From Promicromonospora iranensis (GTDB taxonomy: Bacteria; Actinomycetota; Actinomycetes; Actinomycetales; Cellulomonadaceae), in assembly GCF_028994805.1 (NCBI RefSeq), contig NZ_JAJQQP010000002.1, positions 372,001-436,000 on the forward strand: a stretch of 64,000 nucleotides of DNA, in the 5' to 3' direction. Position 1 is the first letter of the stretch. Each line of letters begins with the position of its first letter. Position numbers and translations under genes: made by a program. Below the pieces are notes generated by a model, which saw only the letters and a program-made list of their open reading frames with translations, was not told where the DNA came from and searched no databases. This document shows, piece after piece, positions 49,947 through 59,425 of this stretch.

Positions 49947-51938
49947 GTGACTTCTGCACCCTCGACCTCCGTGCCAGAGATCGTCAACGCCCTGCTCGAC
50001 CTGACCGCCTGGGCCGTCCTCGACGTCGACCCGGAGGGCCGCATCCTCGCCGGGAACGACGAGCCAGGCAGCATGCAGCTCGTCGAGATCGCGCCGGACG
50101 GCACCCGGACGCAGCTCACCGCGCTGCCGTCGCGCTGCTCCGGCCGCTACGTCCCGGGCACGCGCCGCGTGGTGGTCCAGCACGACAACGGCGGCGACGA
50201 GAAGACCCAGCTCAGCCTGCTCGACCTGGCACCCTCGGACGCAACGGTCGCCTCCCTGCCCACCGGGCCGGCCCTGCCCGACGTCAGACCCGCGGCCAGC
50301 TCGCTGCCCGCACGCCTGCCCGCGACGCTGGAGACACTCGCACCCCTGGTGCACGACCCTGAGCACAAGCACGACCTCGCCGACGTCTCGGCCGACTCCG
50401 TGGTCTTCCTCACCAACCGGCGCGACGGTGTCGACTTCGACCTGGTCGTCCACGACCTGGCGACCGGCACCGAGACCACCCTGTACGACGGCGGCGGGTA
50501 CCTCTCGGCCGCCGCCGCCTCCCACGACCGCCGCTCGGTGGCGATCACGGTGCTCAGCAGCCAGCCGCGGTCCACGCAGATCCTCGTCGCGGGCGACGGC
50601 GGAGACAGTGCCGCCGCGCTCACGGCCCCGGACGAGCACGCCCATCACGCACAGGTCGCCTGGACCGCCGACGACGACGCGCTCGTCATGGCGTCGGACC
50701 ACGACCGCGAGTTCGCCGCCGTCGTCCGCGTGCGCCCGGGCGAAGCGAACAGCCCCGAGAACACCGTCTGGCAGACCCTCGTCGAAGCAGACGACCACGA
50801 CCTCGAGGTGGCCCTCTCCCCCGACGGCACGGCGATGATCGTCGGCCACCACCAGGACGGCGTCACCACCCTGGCCGTGCACGAGCCCGACGGCACCCAC
50901 CGCTGCGACGTCACCCTGCCCGACGCCGGAGTGCCCACCGTCGTCTGGGCACCGGACTCCTCCCGCTTCGCCGTGCACCTCACCACCCCCGGCGACCCCG
51001 GATCCATCCACCTCGTCGACGCCGCCACCGGCACCGCCACCACAGTGGTCGACGGACGCGACCAGGTCCCCGCCGGCCTGCCCGTCGCCCTGCCCACCGT
51101 GCACCGCGTCCCCACCCCGGACGGCGAACAGGTGCCCTGCTTCGTCTACCGCCCCGTGCCCGCCACCACATCCACGAGCACCGGACCCGCCCTCACCGGC
51201 GCCTCCGTCCTCCTCATCCACGGCGGCCCCGAGGGCGAAGCCACCCGCCTCTTCTCCCCCGTCATCCAGGCGCTCGCCGCCACGGGCTTCACCGTGCTCG
51301 TCCCCAACGTCCGCGGCTCCGCCGGCTACGGCAAACGCTGGGTCAGCCTCGACGACGTCCACCAGCGCCTCGACTCCGTCGCCGACCTCGCCGCCCTGCA
51401 CGCCTGGCTCCCCGAGCTCGGCCTCGACCCCGAACGCAGCGCCCTGTGGGGTGGCTCCTACGGCGGCTACATGGTCCTGGCCGGCACCACGATGCAACCC
51501 GACCTGTGGGCCGCCGGCGTCGACATCGTCGGCATGTCCTCGCTCGTCACCTTCCTCGAGAACACCTCCGAGTACCGCCGCGCCGCCCGCGAACGCGAGT
51601 ACGGCAGCCTCGAGCACGACCGCGACTTCCTCCTCACCGCCTCCCCGATCACCTACCTCGACCAGCTCCGCGCACCGCTGTTCGTCATCCACGGCGCCAA
51701 CGACCCCCGGGTCCCGCTGTCCGAGGCCGAACAGATCGCCGCGGCGCTCGCGGACCGCGGCGTCCGGCACGAGCTGCGGGTGTACGTCGACGAGGGCCAC
51801 GGGCTCGCCCAGCGCGCGAACCGCAAGGACGCCTACCCGGCGGCGATCGAGTTCCTCGCCGAGGTCTTGGGCGGCACCGAGGTCTTGGGCAGCACCGGGA
51901 CCCCGGGTAGCACCGGGAACGCGGGAGGCGACGAGTGA
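49947..51938 (+). CDS. S9-family serine peptidase (prolyl-oligopeptidase type)
   Basis: 663 aa from GTG 49947. An N-terminal beta-propeller-like region (about 1-390) is followed by an alpha/beta-hydrolase domain with H-G-G-P-E-G-E, the nucleophile S in W-G-G-S-Y-G-G, D in G-A-N-D-P-R and H in E-G-H-G. Likely cytosolic peptidase or acylaminoacyl-peptidase: no signal peptide is seen. The C-terminal tail has repeats rich in Gly/Ser/Thr. Overlaps the next gene by GTGA. Confidence 0.88.
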   Translation: MTSAPSTSVPEIVNALLDLTAWAVLDVDPEGRILAGNDEPGSMQLVEIAPDGTRTQLTALPSRCSGRYVPGTRRVVVQHDNGGDEKTQLSLLDLAPSDATVASLPTGPALPDVRPAASSLPARLPATLETLAPLVHDPEHKHDLADVSADSVVFLTNRRDGVDFDLVVHDLATGTETTLYDGGGYLSAAAASHDRRSVAITVLSSQPRSTQILVAGDGGDSAAALTAPDEHAHHAQVAWTADDDALVMASDHDREFAAVVRVRPGEANSPENTVWQTLVEADDHDLEVALSPDGTAMIVGHHQDGVTTLAVHEPDGTHRCDVTLPDAGVPTVVWAPDSSRFAVHLTTPGDPGSIHLVDAATGTATTVVDGRDQVPAGLPVALPTVHRVPTPDGEQVPCFVYRPVPATTSTSTGPALTGASVLLIHGGPEGEATRLFSPVIQALAATGFTVLVPNVRGSAGYGKRWVSLDDVHQRLDSVADLAALHAWLPELGLDPERSALWGGSYGGYMVLAGTTMQPDLWAAGVDIVGMSSLVTFLENTSEYRRAAREREYGSLEHDRDFLLTASPITYLDQLRAPLFVIHGANDPRVPLSEAEQIAAALADRGVRHELRVYVDEGHGLAQRANRKDAYPAAIEFLAEVLGGTEVLGSTGTPGSTGNAGGDE

Positions 51939-53233
51939 CCCGCGAGGAACGGCGCCTGCGGCTGTCGATCGACGACCAGATCGAGAACCGGTACCACGAG
52001 GTGCCGTTCGAGATACCCGCCGGACGCGCTCCCCGCGCGCTGGAGGTCACCCTCGCGTACGCCAAGGACGCCGCGGTGATCGATCTGGGCTGCCGCGACC
52101 CGAAACGCTGGCGAGGATGGTCGGGCGGTGCCCGGTCGCGCTTCGTGATCACGCCGGACGCCGCGACCCCCGGGTACGAGCCCGGTGAGCTGGTCCCGGG
52201 CCGGTGGGCCGTGGTTCTCGGCCTGCACGGGATGCCTGCCGACGCCGTCGACGTCACCGTCACGATCACCACGGGGGTGGACGCCGGCGGGGTCGAGGAC
52301 GAGCCGCCCGCGCAGCCTCCGCCGTCGGGCAGCGGGAGCGGACCGGGCCGCACCCGGCTGGGCCGGGGCCTGCCCGCGCCGGAGGGTCTGACCTGGTACG
52401 CGGGCGACCTGCACGCCCACACCACGCACTCGGACGGGACGCTGAGCATCGCCCAGCTCACGGCCGCCGCCGCGGGCCGGGGCCTGGACTTCCTCGCCGT
52501 GACCGACCACAACACCGTCTCGCACCACGCGCACCTGCCGGGTGTGGGTGCCGCGTACGACACGTGTCTCCTGCCCGGGCAAGAGGTGACGACGCACGCG
52601 GGCCACGCCAACGCGTTCGGCGACATCGGCTGGGTGGACTTCCGGCGCCCGGCGGCGCAGTGGCTGTCCGACGTCGAGGAGCGCGGCGGGATCCTGTCCG
52701 TGAACCACCCGATCCAGGACGACTGCGGGTGGGTGTACCCGGTGCGGACCGGGTTCCTCGAGCTGTGGCACATCTCGTGGTTCCTCGACCTGACGGCCAC
52801 CGGACCGTGGGCCTACCTGCGCGGCTTCGACGGGTCAGGTGCGGGTGGCGCGGAGAGCGCCTCGGCAGGCCGTCCCGTGCTCCTGGGCGGCAGCGACTTC
52901 CACACGCCTGACCAGGGCTTTCCGCCGGGCACGCCCACCACGTGGGTCGCCGCCGAGGACCGCTCACCCGAGGCGATCCTGGATGCCGTCCGCCACGGGA
53001 GGACCGCCATCAGCCGCTTCCCCGGGCCGGGCGAGCCGGCTCTGGTGCGCGTGGGCGTCGACCTGGTCGCCGTCGACGCGGACGGCACCGTCCTGGTCGA
53101 GGGCGTCCCGTCGGGCGGTACGGACCGCAGGCGGCACGTGCGCGGGGACCGCGTGACGTTCGCCGCGCCGCCCGAGGGCGGGCCGTACCGGCTGGAGGCG
53201 GCCGACCGGACGCTGCTCGCGATCAGCGCGTGA
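51935..53233 (+). CDS. PHP-domain metallohydrolase (CehA/McbA type)
   Basis: 432 aa from GTG 51935, overlapping the peptidase stop. An N-terminal beta domain (about 1-130) is followed by a PHP domain with D-L-H-A-H-T-T-H-S-D-G, T-D-H-N, G-Q-E-V-T-T, V-N-H-P and G-S-D-F-H metal ligands. CehA-like proteins hydrolyse esters and phosphoesters with bound metal. Substrate unknown. Coupling to a peptidase suggests a shared task. The last 11 bp overlap the convergent transporter. Confidence 0.86.
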   Translation: MTREERRLRLSIDDQIENRYHEVPFEIPAGRAPRALEVTLAYAKDAAVIDLGCRDPKRWRGWSGGARSRFVITPDAATPGYEPGELVPGRWAVVLGLHGMPADAVDVTVTITTGVDAGGVEDEPPAQPPPSGSGSGPGRTRLGRGLPAPEGLTWYAGDLHAHTTHSDGTLSIAQLTAAAAGRGLDFLAVTDHNTVSHHAHLPGVGAAYDTCLLPGQEVTTHAGHANAFGDIGWVDFRRPAAQWLSDVEERGGILSVNHPIQDDCGWVYPVRTGFLELWHISWFLDLTATGPWAYLRGFDGSGAGGAESASAGRPVLLGGSDFHTPDQGFPPGTPTTWVAAEDRSPEAILDAVRHGRTAISRFPGPGEPALVRVGVDLVAVDADGTVLVEGVPSGGTDRRRHVRGDRVTFAAPPEGGPYRLEAADRTLLAISA

Positions 53234-54710
53234 CGGGTTCGGCGCCGGACCCAGCGGTCGGCCCGGGATCCGGATCTGTACCCGGACCGGCATCCGGACC
53301 GTCCGGCGAGCCCGTCTCCTGCGGCGCCGCCGGAAGCCGGATGAACCGCGAGACGGTCGTGCCGACCACGAGCAGCGCGAACGGGTACAGGGACAGGTAG
53401 ACGCGGAACGCCTGTCCCGGGTCGGGGCCGGGGTCGGCACCCGAGCGGTAGCCGAACCAGAGCGCGAGCGACGCCAGCGCCGCGGCCGTCACCAGGCCGT
53501 TGAGCCGGCCCAGCACACCGAACGCCGCCAGGAAGAGCCCGCTGCGGTGGGTGCCGTAGCGGGCGGCGTCGGCGTCGAGCACGCGGGCGATCACCAGGTC
53601 GTTCGTCGCGAGCACGCCGGAGTAGCCGACGGCGACGGCCAGCCCCGCGAGGATCCCGGTGGTCAGGTCCGTCGCGAAGTACATCGGCACGAACCCGACG
53701 GCCGCCACCGGCAGCGCGAGCCGCCACGTCCATGCGGCGCCCTTGCGTCGCACGACGGCGGCCCACACGCTCAGCATCCCGATCGCCACCACGATCACGA
53801 CCAGCTGCAGGATGCTCGCGTCCAGGGCCGAGCCGCCCAGCGTGTGGTGCACGTAGAGCTGGAGGCCGCCCAGGACCAGCGCCATCGCGGACCCGTAGCA
53901 GGCGTTGACGACGCCGACGGTCCAGAAGTGCGACGTCGACAGGATCTGTCCGATCGACCGGAAGAACAGCGGCTTGGGTTCCGCGTCGAGCGCCGGGTCC
54001 TCGCGGACCCCGAACGCCGTCCACAGGATCACCGTCGCCGCCACCACCGCGAAGATCACCGCGAGGCGCCCGTACCCGACGGTCGACCCCTCGGTGCCCA
54101 GCACGTTCCGCGCCAGCACCGGCGTCAGCGCCAGGGCGATCACCAGCGCGATGAGCTGGGCGCCCTGCCGCACGGCGTTCGCCGTCGCGCGGCGCCGCTC
54201 GTGCGTGAACAGCTCGGGCAGCAGCGCGCCGTAGCTGGCGTTGATCAGTGAGTCGGCCATCTCGGTGGTGATCGCGAACACCGCGAACCACACGGCGAGC
54301 CCCACCGCGGAGTCGGCCACCGGCCCCGGCACGGAGAACAGGGCGATGGTCGTGCAGGCCAGCACCAGCGCGCCGGTCACCAGGTACGGCCGACGCCGCC
54401 CCCAGCGTGAGCGCGTGCGGTCCGACAGGTGCCCGAAGACGGGGTTGTCCAGCGCGTCGAGCACCCCGTACACCGCGTAGACGGTCGCGTAGACGACGGC
54501 GTCCAGGCCGAGCAGCTCGACGTACACGTAGAGCATCGAGCCCTTGACGAGGTTGATCGGCAGCGAGGTGCCGAACATGCCGACGCCGTAGCGCATCGGT
54601 GAGGTGCTCGGGTGCGCCGGCGTGCCTGCGCGCGCTGACGTTGCCGGGGGCTCGCTCGCCGGCGCACCCGATGCCGCATGCTCGGCGTCCACGTCGGTGA
54701 GCCTACTCAC
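53223..54710 (-). CDS. GPH-type sugar:cation symporter (MFS)
   Basis: 495 aa from GTG 54710, overlapping the stop of the deacetylase by GTGA. About 12 hydrophobic helices follow an N-terminal polar leader of about 35 residues; D-N-P-V-F-G-H-L-S-D-R-T-R-S-R-W-G-R-R-R-P after helix 2 is the GPH/MelB signature loop. It probably takes up an oligosaccharide or glycoside. Co-transcription with a YdjC-like deacetylase supports a glycan role. Confidence 0.88.
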   Translation of the reverse strand: MSRLTDVDAEHAASGAPASEPPATSARAGTPAHPSTSPMRYGVGMFGTSLPINLVKGSMLYVYVELLGLDAVVYATVYAVYGVLDALDNPVFGHLSDRTRSRWGRRRPYLVTGALVLACTTIALFSVPGPVADSAVGLAVWFAVFAITTEMADSLINASYGALLPELFTHERRRATANAVRQGAQLIALVIALALTPVLARNVLGTEGSTVGYGRLAVIFAVVAATVILWTAFGVREDPALDAEPKPLFFRSIGQILSTSHFWTVGVVNACYGSAMALVLGGLQLYVHHTLGGSALDASILQLVVIVVAIGMLSVWAAVVRRKGAAWTWRLALPVAAVGFVPMYFATDLTTGILAGLAVAVGYSGVLATNDLVIARVLDADAARYGTHRSGLFLAAFGVLGRLNGLVTAAALASLALWFGYRSGADPGPDPGQAFRVYLSLYPFALLVVGTTVSRFIRLPAAPQETGSPDGPDAGPGTDPDPGPTAGSGAEPVTR

Positions 54711-55504
54711 CACCTGCCGACCAGGTCGATGCCCTGCCGGTCGATCTCCCGGACGAGAACCGGATCGCCCAGCAGCCGCAGCTCCCAGGTCCGCTTGCGC
54801 CACCACCCCGCCGACAGCTCCCGCAGGCGCGCGGTGTCCGGGGCCGGGTGCAAGAAGATCTCGCTGGTCCCCTCGGGCAGCCGATCCAGCAGGCGCAGGT
54901 AGTGGTCCCGCAGGGACACGTAGTCCCGTGCCTCGGCGTCGCCGCCCCGGTGGGTGGCGATGACGCGCGGCAGGCGCACCCCCGCGGCGTCCGCTGCCGC
55001 CACCGCGCTCGCGTGCCGCTCCCGCACGGCGGGTGTGGTGAGCAGCGGGTCACCGTCCCCGTACAGCTCCAGCCCGCGAGGCAGGCGGAACGCCAGACCA
55101 CGGCGCGCGCACACCGAGATCGCCTCGGCGAGGTAGGAACGCCCCGACAGCCCGTAGAGCGTGCCCTGGTGGGAGTCCAGGCGATCCGGCGCGGGCGAGC
55201 CGACGACGGCCGTGGCTCGTGCCAGGGCGTCGATCTGATCGGTGACCCGGTCGACGACGTCGTCGAAGCCGCCGTCCGGCGCCGGTTCCGGGAGCACCAC
55301 GTGCACACCGGGCGCGACGTCGGGCGCCGCGCGGGCGACCAGCTCGACGGCACGGAGGGCGCCGGGGTTCTGCTCGCCGTCGACGTGTGCGGTGATGACG
55401 CCGACGGCCGTCAGAGGCGAGCCGGCCAGCAGGGCGGCGATCTCGCGGTCCGCGTCGGGGTGGGTGCCGGCGTCGTCAGCGGTGAGAACGAGACTGCGCG
55501 TCAT
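54707..55504 (-). CDS. YdjC/ChbG-family carbohydrate deacetylase
   Basis: 265 aa from ATG 55504. The A-D-D-A-G start, G-V-H in the third strand, L-D-S-H-Q-G and F-L-H-P are the metal-binding family motifs; the usual second His of D-S-H-x-H is replaced by Gly here. The family removes acetyl groups from N-acetyl sugars such as chitooligosaccharides. It is coupled to the symporter gene. Confidence 0.86.
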   Translation of the reverse strand: MTRSLVLTADDAGTHPDADREIAALLAGSPLTAVGVITAHVDGEQNPGALRAVELVARAAPDVAPGVHVVLPEPAPDGGFDDVVDRVTDQIDALARATAVVGSPAPDRLDSHQGTLYGLSGRSYLAEAISVCARRGLAFRLPRGLELYGDGDPLLTTPAVRERHASAVAAADAAGVRLPRVIATHRGGDAEARDYVSLRDHYLRLLDRLPEGTSEIFLHPAPDTARLRELSAGWWRKRTWELRLLGDPVLVREIDRQGIDLVGRW

Positions 55505-55544
55505 GCACCCAGTCTGACCCAGCCGGCAGCCGGTCAGCAGCCGG

Positions 55545-56111
55545 TCAGTAGCTGCCGATCACGCTCGTACCGAGGGACTCCGCGGCCTTGCCGAGCTGTA
55601 CCTCGAGGTCCCACGGCGTGGTCACGTGCGGGATCGCCGCGGGGACGCAGGGCAGCATCGCGGTGTGGAGGGACAGGCTGGTCCCCAGCGTGTCGGCCCG
55701 CCAGACGCCCGGGCCGACCACCTCGAACTCGCCCGCCCCCGTGCGGTGCAGGACGACCACGTACTCCTGGCCGGTCTGCAGGACGGCGGGCATCCCGGCC
55801 CCGGGCGGGGACGACGTGGACCCGACCTGGGTCACCGCAAGGTTCGCGTTCTTCGCCACGGCACCCAGCAGCACCTTGCGCAGCTGGACCTCGGTGCGGG
55901 TGTAGGGCACGCGGTCGACCACGTCGACCGCCGCGTCACCGGCCTGCACCAGGGCGACGACGTCGGCGTCGGCGACCAGCTGCTCGACGGTCCCGTAGTC
56001 CTCCGGCGCCATGAAGTCGGCAGCCCTCGCGTCGGTCATGCAGCCGCTGAGGAGCCCGATCACGCCCATCATGCCGATCATGCCGAGGGCCACCCGCGCC
56101 TGCGGTCGCAT
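55545..56111 (-). CDS. Putative lipoprotein, unknown
   Basis: 188 aa from ATG 56111. A signal peptide ends in a lipobox L-L-S-G-C near residue 23, so the protein is likely anchored to the membrane outside. The mature part is mainly beta (V-V-D-R-V-P-Y-T-R-T-E-V, Y-V-V-V-L-H) and unassigned. Confidence 0.7.
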   Translation of the reverse strand: MRPQARVALGMIGMMGVIGLLSGCMTDARAADFMAPEDYGTVEQLVADADVVALVQAGDAAVDVVDRVPYTRTEVQLRKVLLGAVAKNANLAVTQVGSTSSPPGAGMPAVLQTGQEYVVVLHRTGAGEFEVVGPGVWRADTLGTSLSLHTAMLPCVPAAIPHVTTPWDLEVQLGKAAESLGTSVIGSY

Positions 56112-56332
56112 CGCCGCTCCGTCCTCCGTCACCCCGGTCGCCAGACCGCCCCGTTCGGCGCCTCCCCGAGAGACGGCAGGACGTCTGGTGCGTTCGCCGC
56201 ACGAGCACCATGCCGCGTGCTCGTTCGTGCAACGAATGTTCCTCGGTTCCCTGACGACAGGACAAGGGCAGGCGAGGGCGAACCTGGGCTGAGCGGGACG
56301 GCCAGTTTGGCGCGATGCGAAACAGGACCGGG

Positions 56333-57112
56333 TCAGGCGGCGTGCGCGCTGCCGATCGCCCGCACGAGGCCCGACGTGGAGATCGAGCCCATGCGATAGC
56401 GCTCCACCGCGGCGACGAGCGCCTCGCTGACATCGCGCGGTACGCGCGAGGACCGTGCCACGGGGTGCCAGATCTCGCGTTCGAACACGGCCGTCCGCTT
56501 CGCCGGCCCACGGTACAGACGCCCGGCGAGTGGCGGGGGCGCGGGGACCGGTCCCGAACCGGGAGGCGCCGGAGGCACCGGGCCCTGGGGCGGCGCAGGG
56601 GGCGGCGGCACCGGGGCGTGGACGGACGGTACCGCCGTCGGCGCCGGGGCAGTGGGCCGGTGAGCACCCGGCACGGGAGTCGCGGGCTGCTGCGGCGCCA
56701 GATAGCTCGCGAGCCGTGACGCCCGGTAGCGGGCGCCCGGGTTCCAGCGCAGGGTGGGCACGGCGGGCTCGGCCGGCCGCACACCGGTGGACTCCCGGCG
56801 CGGCGCGGGGGCGTCAGGCAGCTCGGCGGTGTCCGTGACCGAACCCGTCGACGCGCCTGCAGCGGCGGGCTCGTCAGCAGGGGCAGAACCAGCGGCGGCA
56901 GCGGCGGGTGGGGGCGGGGGAACCGGAGCAGCCGCCGAAACGGTGGCCGCTACCTGCTCTGCGTGCACCTTCTGCTCTGCGTGCGCCTTCCGTAGCGCCG
57001 CCACGATGCGGGCGACGCGTCCCGTGTCGGCGTCCAGGTAGTGCGCGGGCGAACCCTGTGGGCCGTCAGCGCTCGTACCGTCCGAGGCCTGACTCTCCGT
57101 ACCGTCCGCCAT
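56333..57112 (-). CDS. Pro/Ala-rich protein of unknown function
   Basis: 259 aa from ATG 57112 with GAGGGAG five bases upstream. Most of the protein (about 60-190) is low-complexity Pro/Ala, likely disordered. A conserved-looking C-terminal part (about 190-255; R-L-Y-R-G-P-A, A-V-F-E-R-E-I-W) may be a small folded unit. No family is recognised. Confidence 0.6.
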   Translation of the reverse strand: MADGTESQASDGTSADGPQGSPAHYLDADTGRVARIVAALRKAHAEQKVHAEQVAATVSAAAPVPPPPPAAAAAGSAPADEPAAAGASTGSVTDTAELPDAPAPRRESTGVRPAEPAVPTLRWNPGARYRASRLASYLAPQQPATPVPGAHRPTAPAPTAVPSVHAPVPPPPAPPQGPVPPAPPGSGPVPAPPPLAGRLYRGPAKRTAVFEREIWHPVARSSRVPRDVSEALVAAVERYRMGSISTSGLVRAIGSAHAA

Positions 57113-57268
57113 GACTGCTCCCTCACCCGTCGTCCCGCCGTCGTCCGGCCACGACCAGCGCCGACCGCTGTCCCATATGTTCCCTGCCGCGCCCAGGGCG
57201 TGCAAGCCCCGGGCGCGGCAGGACGACCTGGGCCGGTGACCAGGGCTTTGGCCCCGAATCAGCCCGGC

Positions 57269-57931
57269 TCAGTCTCCGCCGAGCATGTCCAGGAAGCTCG
57301 GGGTGCTCGAGAACGGGTCGGCGGGCTTGGCATGCTCGCCGCGGGCGAACACGAGGGCCGCCAGGGAGCGGCCGGCGCGTTCGATGCGTTGGGGCAGGGA
57401 GCTGCCTCCGTCGTCGTGGTGGTTGGCGCTCGCGGCTCGGGCCCAGTCGTCGGTGGCCGCGAACACCGAGGTGGTGACGACGTCGGCCCGCAGGTAGGTG
57501 AACAGCGGCCGCAGGGAGTACTCCAGGGCGAGGGAGTGGCGTGGTGTGCCGCCGGTCGCGCCGAGCAGCACGGGCATGCCCGTGAGGGCTTCCTTGTCGA
57601 GGATGTCGACGAACGACTTGAACAGCCCGGAGTAGGTGGTGGTGAACAGCGGGGTCACGGCGATGACGGCGTCCGCCCGGGTGACGGTCTCGATGGCATC
57701 GGCGAGGTCACCGGTGGGGAACCCGGTGAGCATCGCGTCGATGATCGCGTGCCCGTGGTCGCGCAGCTCGACCACCTCCACGGTCACGTCGTGGCCCAGG
57801 GCCTCGAGCTCGCGCACCGTGGCCTCCGCGAGCCTGTCGGCCAGCAGCCGGGTCGAGGAGGGTTGCCCCAGGCCGGCGTGCACGACGGCGATCGTGCGCT
57901 CGGTGGTGGTGCGCTCGGTGGCGTCGGTCAT
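57269..57931 (-). CDS. NADPH-dependent FMN reductase (CE1759 type)
   Basis: 220 aa from ATG 57931, overlapping the stop of the LLM gene (ATGA). The flavodoxin-like fold has L-G-Q-P-S-S-T-R-L-L near the start and T-P-L-F-T-T-T-Y-S-G-L-F-K in the middle, as in NADPH:FMN reductases that supply reduced flavin to a partner monooxygenase. The partner is the upstream LLM oxidoreductase. Confidence 0.88.
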   Translation of the reverse strand: MTDATERTTTERTIAVVHAGLGQPSSTRLLADRLAEATVRELEALGHDVTVEVVELRDHGHAIIDAMLTGFPTGDLADAIETVTRADAVIAVTPLFTTTYSGLFKSFVDILDKEALTGMPVLLGATGGTPRHSLALEYSLRPLFTYLRADVVTTSVFAATDDWARAASANHHDDGGSSLPQRIERAGRSLAALVFARGEHAKPADPFSSTPSFLDMLGGD

Positions 57932-59085
57932 GACAGGACCTCCTCTGCCCGCTTGCCGGTGTACTCGTCCGCGCCGTCGCCGACGTGCGTCGCGCCGGCC
58001 TGGCCCGTTGCCTTGGCGGCGGTGACCCGCTCCGCGTGCGTGGGCGGGTTCGCCGGCACGTCGGCGGGGCGCTTGGCGTCCGCGATCTTGCGCAGCTCGG
58101 GCACGACGTCGGAGGCCAGCAGGTCGATCTGGTCCAGGACGGTCTTCAGCGGCAGGCCGGCGTGGTCGATCAGGAACAGCTGACGCTGGTAGTAGCCGAC
58201 GTCGTCGATGAAGGACCCGTACCGGTCGATGACCTGCTGCGGCGAGCCGACGGTCAGCGGTGTGTCCCGCGTGAAGTCCTCCATGCTCGGACCGTGGCCG
58301 TAGACGGGCGCGTTGTCGAAGTAGGGCCGGAACTCGTCCCAGGCAGCCTGGCTGTTCCTCCGGATGAACGCCTGGCCACCGAGGCCGACGATCGCCTGGT
58401 CGGCGCGGCCGTGGCCGTAGTGCTCGAACCGTTGCCGGTAGAACGCGATCATCTGCCTGGTGTGGCTGATCGGCCAAAAGATGTTGTTGTGCAGGAACCC
58501 GTCGCCGTAGTACGCGGCCTGCTCGGCGATCTCGGGGCTGCGGATCGAGCCGTGCCACACGAACGGCGGGACACCGTCCAGGGGGCGTGGGGTGGCGGTG
58601 AAGCCCTGCAGCGGGGTGCGGAACTTGCCCTCCCAGTCCACGACGTCCTCGGTCCACAGCCGGCGTACCAGCGCGTAGTTCTCGATCGCGAGCGGGATGC
58701 CCTGGCGGATGTCCTGCCCGAACCAGGGGTACACCGGACCGGTGTTGCCGCGGCCCATCATCAGGTCCATCCGGCCGTCGGAGATGACCTGCAGCATCGC
58801 GTACTCCTCCGCGATGCGTACCGGGTCGTTCGTCGTGATCAGGGTGGTCGCCGTGGACAGGGTGATGTTCTTCGTGACGCCGGCGAGATAGCCGAGCATC
58901 GTCGTCGGGCTGGATGCCACGAACGGCGGGTTGTGATGCTCACCCGTGGCGAACACGTCCAGACCGGCCTCGTCCGCGTGCTTCGCGATCGTGAGCATCG
59001 CCCGGACACGTTCGGTGTCGTCCGGGGTGTGCCCCGTCGTCGGGTCCGTCGTCACGTCGCTGACACTGAAGATCCCGAACTGCAT
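57928..59085 (-). CDS. LLM-class flavin-dependent oxidoreductase (CE1758 type)
   Basis: 385 aa from ATG 59085. The LLM TIM barrel is seen: A-T-G-E-H-H-N-P-P-F near residue 45, G-R-M-D-L-M-M-G-R-G and S-I-R-S-P-E-I-A. It is a two-component monooxygenase that uses reduced FMN from the co-transcribed reductase. Substrate unknown. A 22-bp palindrome lies 68 bp upstream. Confidence 0.9.
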   Translation of the reverse strand: MQFGIFSVSDVTTDPTTGHTPDDTERVRAMLTIAKHADEAGLDVFATGEHHNPPFVASSPTTMLGYLAGVTKNITLSTATTLITTNDPVRIAEEYAMLQVISDGRMDLMMGRGNTGPVYPWFGQDIRQGIPLAIENYALVRRLWTEDVVDWEGKFRTPLQGFTATPRPLDGVPPFVWHGSIRSPEIAEQAAYYGDGFLHNNIFWPISHTRQMIAFYRQRFEHYGHGRADQAIVGLGGQAFIRRNSQAAWDEFRPYFDNAPVYGHGPSMEDFTRDTPLTVGSPQQVIDRYGSFIDDVGYYQRQLFLIDHAGLPLKTVLDQIDLLASDVVPELRKIADAKRPADVPANPPTHAERVTAAKATGQAGATHVGDGADEYTGKRAEEVLS

Positions 59086-59152
59086 GATCTCGCGCTCCCA
59101 TGATCGTGTTCCTGCTGAAGCCCTGCGTGCTGGACTGTCCTGCGTGCCGAGC

Positions 59153-59174
59153 TATTCATGCAGATGCATGAATA
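59153..59174. promoter_or_regulatory. 22-bp palindrome, MarR-type operator candidate
   Basis: TATTCATGCA and TGCATGAATA are exact 10-bp arms around GA. AT-rich palindromes of this size upstream of redox-enzyme operons are typical of MarR-family repressors. It is 68 bp upstream of the LLM start and also 250 bp upstream of rbpA on the other strand. Confidence 0.7.
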
Positions 59175-59315
59175 CTGCCCACAACCTGCTGCTAGTCTCG
59201 ATTGTTCCCACCAGGCCTGCTCCCACCAGCCGCTACCCACGTGAGATCGCGCACATCCGCGCCCAGTTTGCCCGGAGTGCGCTTGCGAGCGCACATCGGA
59301 CGCGTAGCCTGATCA

Positions 59316-59353
59316 GACGGCTGGAACATAGACGGCTGGAACGGCTGGAACAT
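59316..59353 (+). repeat. Three-fold repeat with GGCTGGAAC units upstream of rbpA
   Basis: Units GACGGCTGGAACATA (59316), GACGGCTGGAAC (59331) and GGCTGGAACAT (59343) in tandem. The last carries the GGAAC -35 element of the rbpA promoter; the others lack a correctly spaced GTT. Confidence 0.8.
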
Positions 59354-59372
59354 CACAGAGGGTCCCCGCGTT
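59347..59372 (+). promoter_or_regulatory. SigR-type promoter of rbpA
   Basis: GGAAC and GTT are separated by 18 bp, matching the SigR/SigH oxidative-stress consensus GGAAT-N18-GTT. In Streptomyces coelicolor rbpA is a SigR target, so the assignment is supported by family knowledge. Confidence 0.75.
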
Positions 59373-59425
59373 GGCACTACGGACCTTTTTCCGCCACCTA
59401 TCCCGACAACCCTCTGGAGGACATC

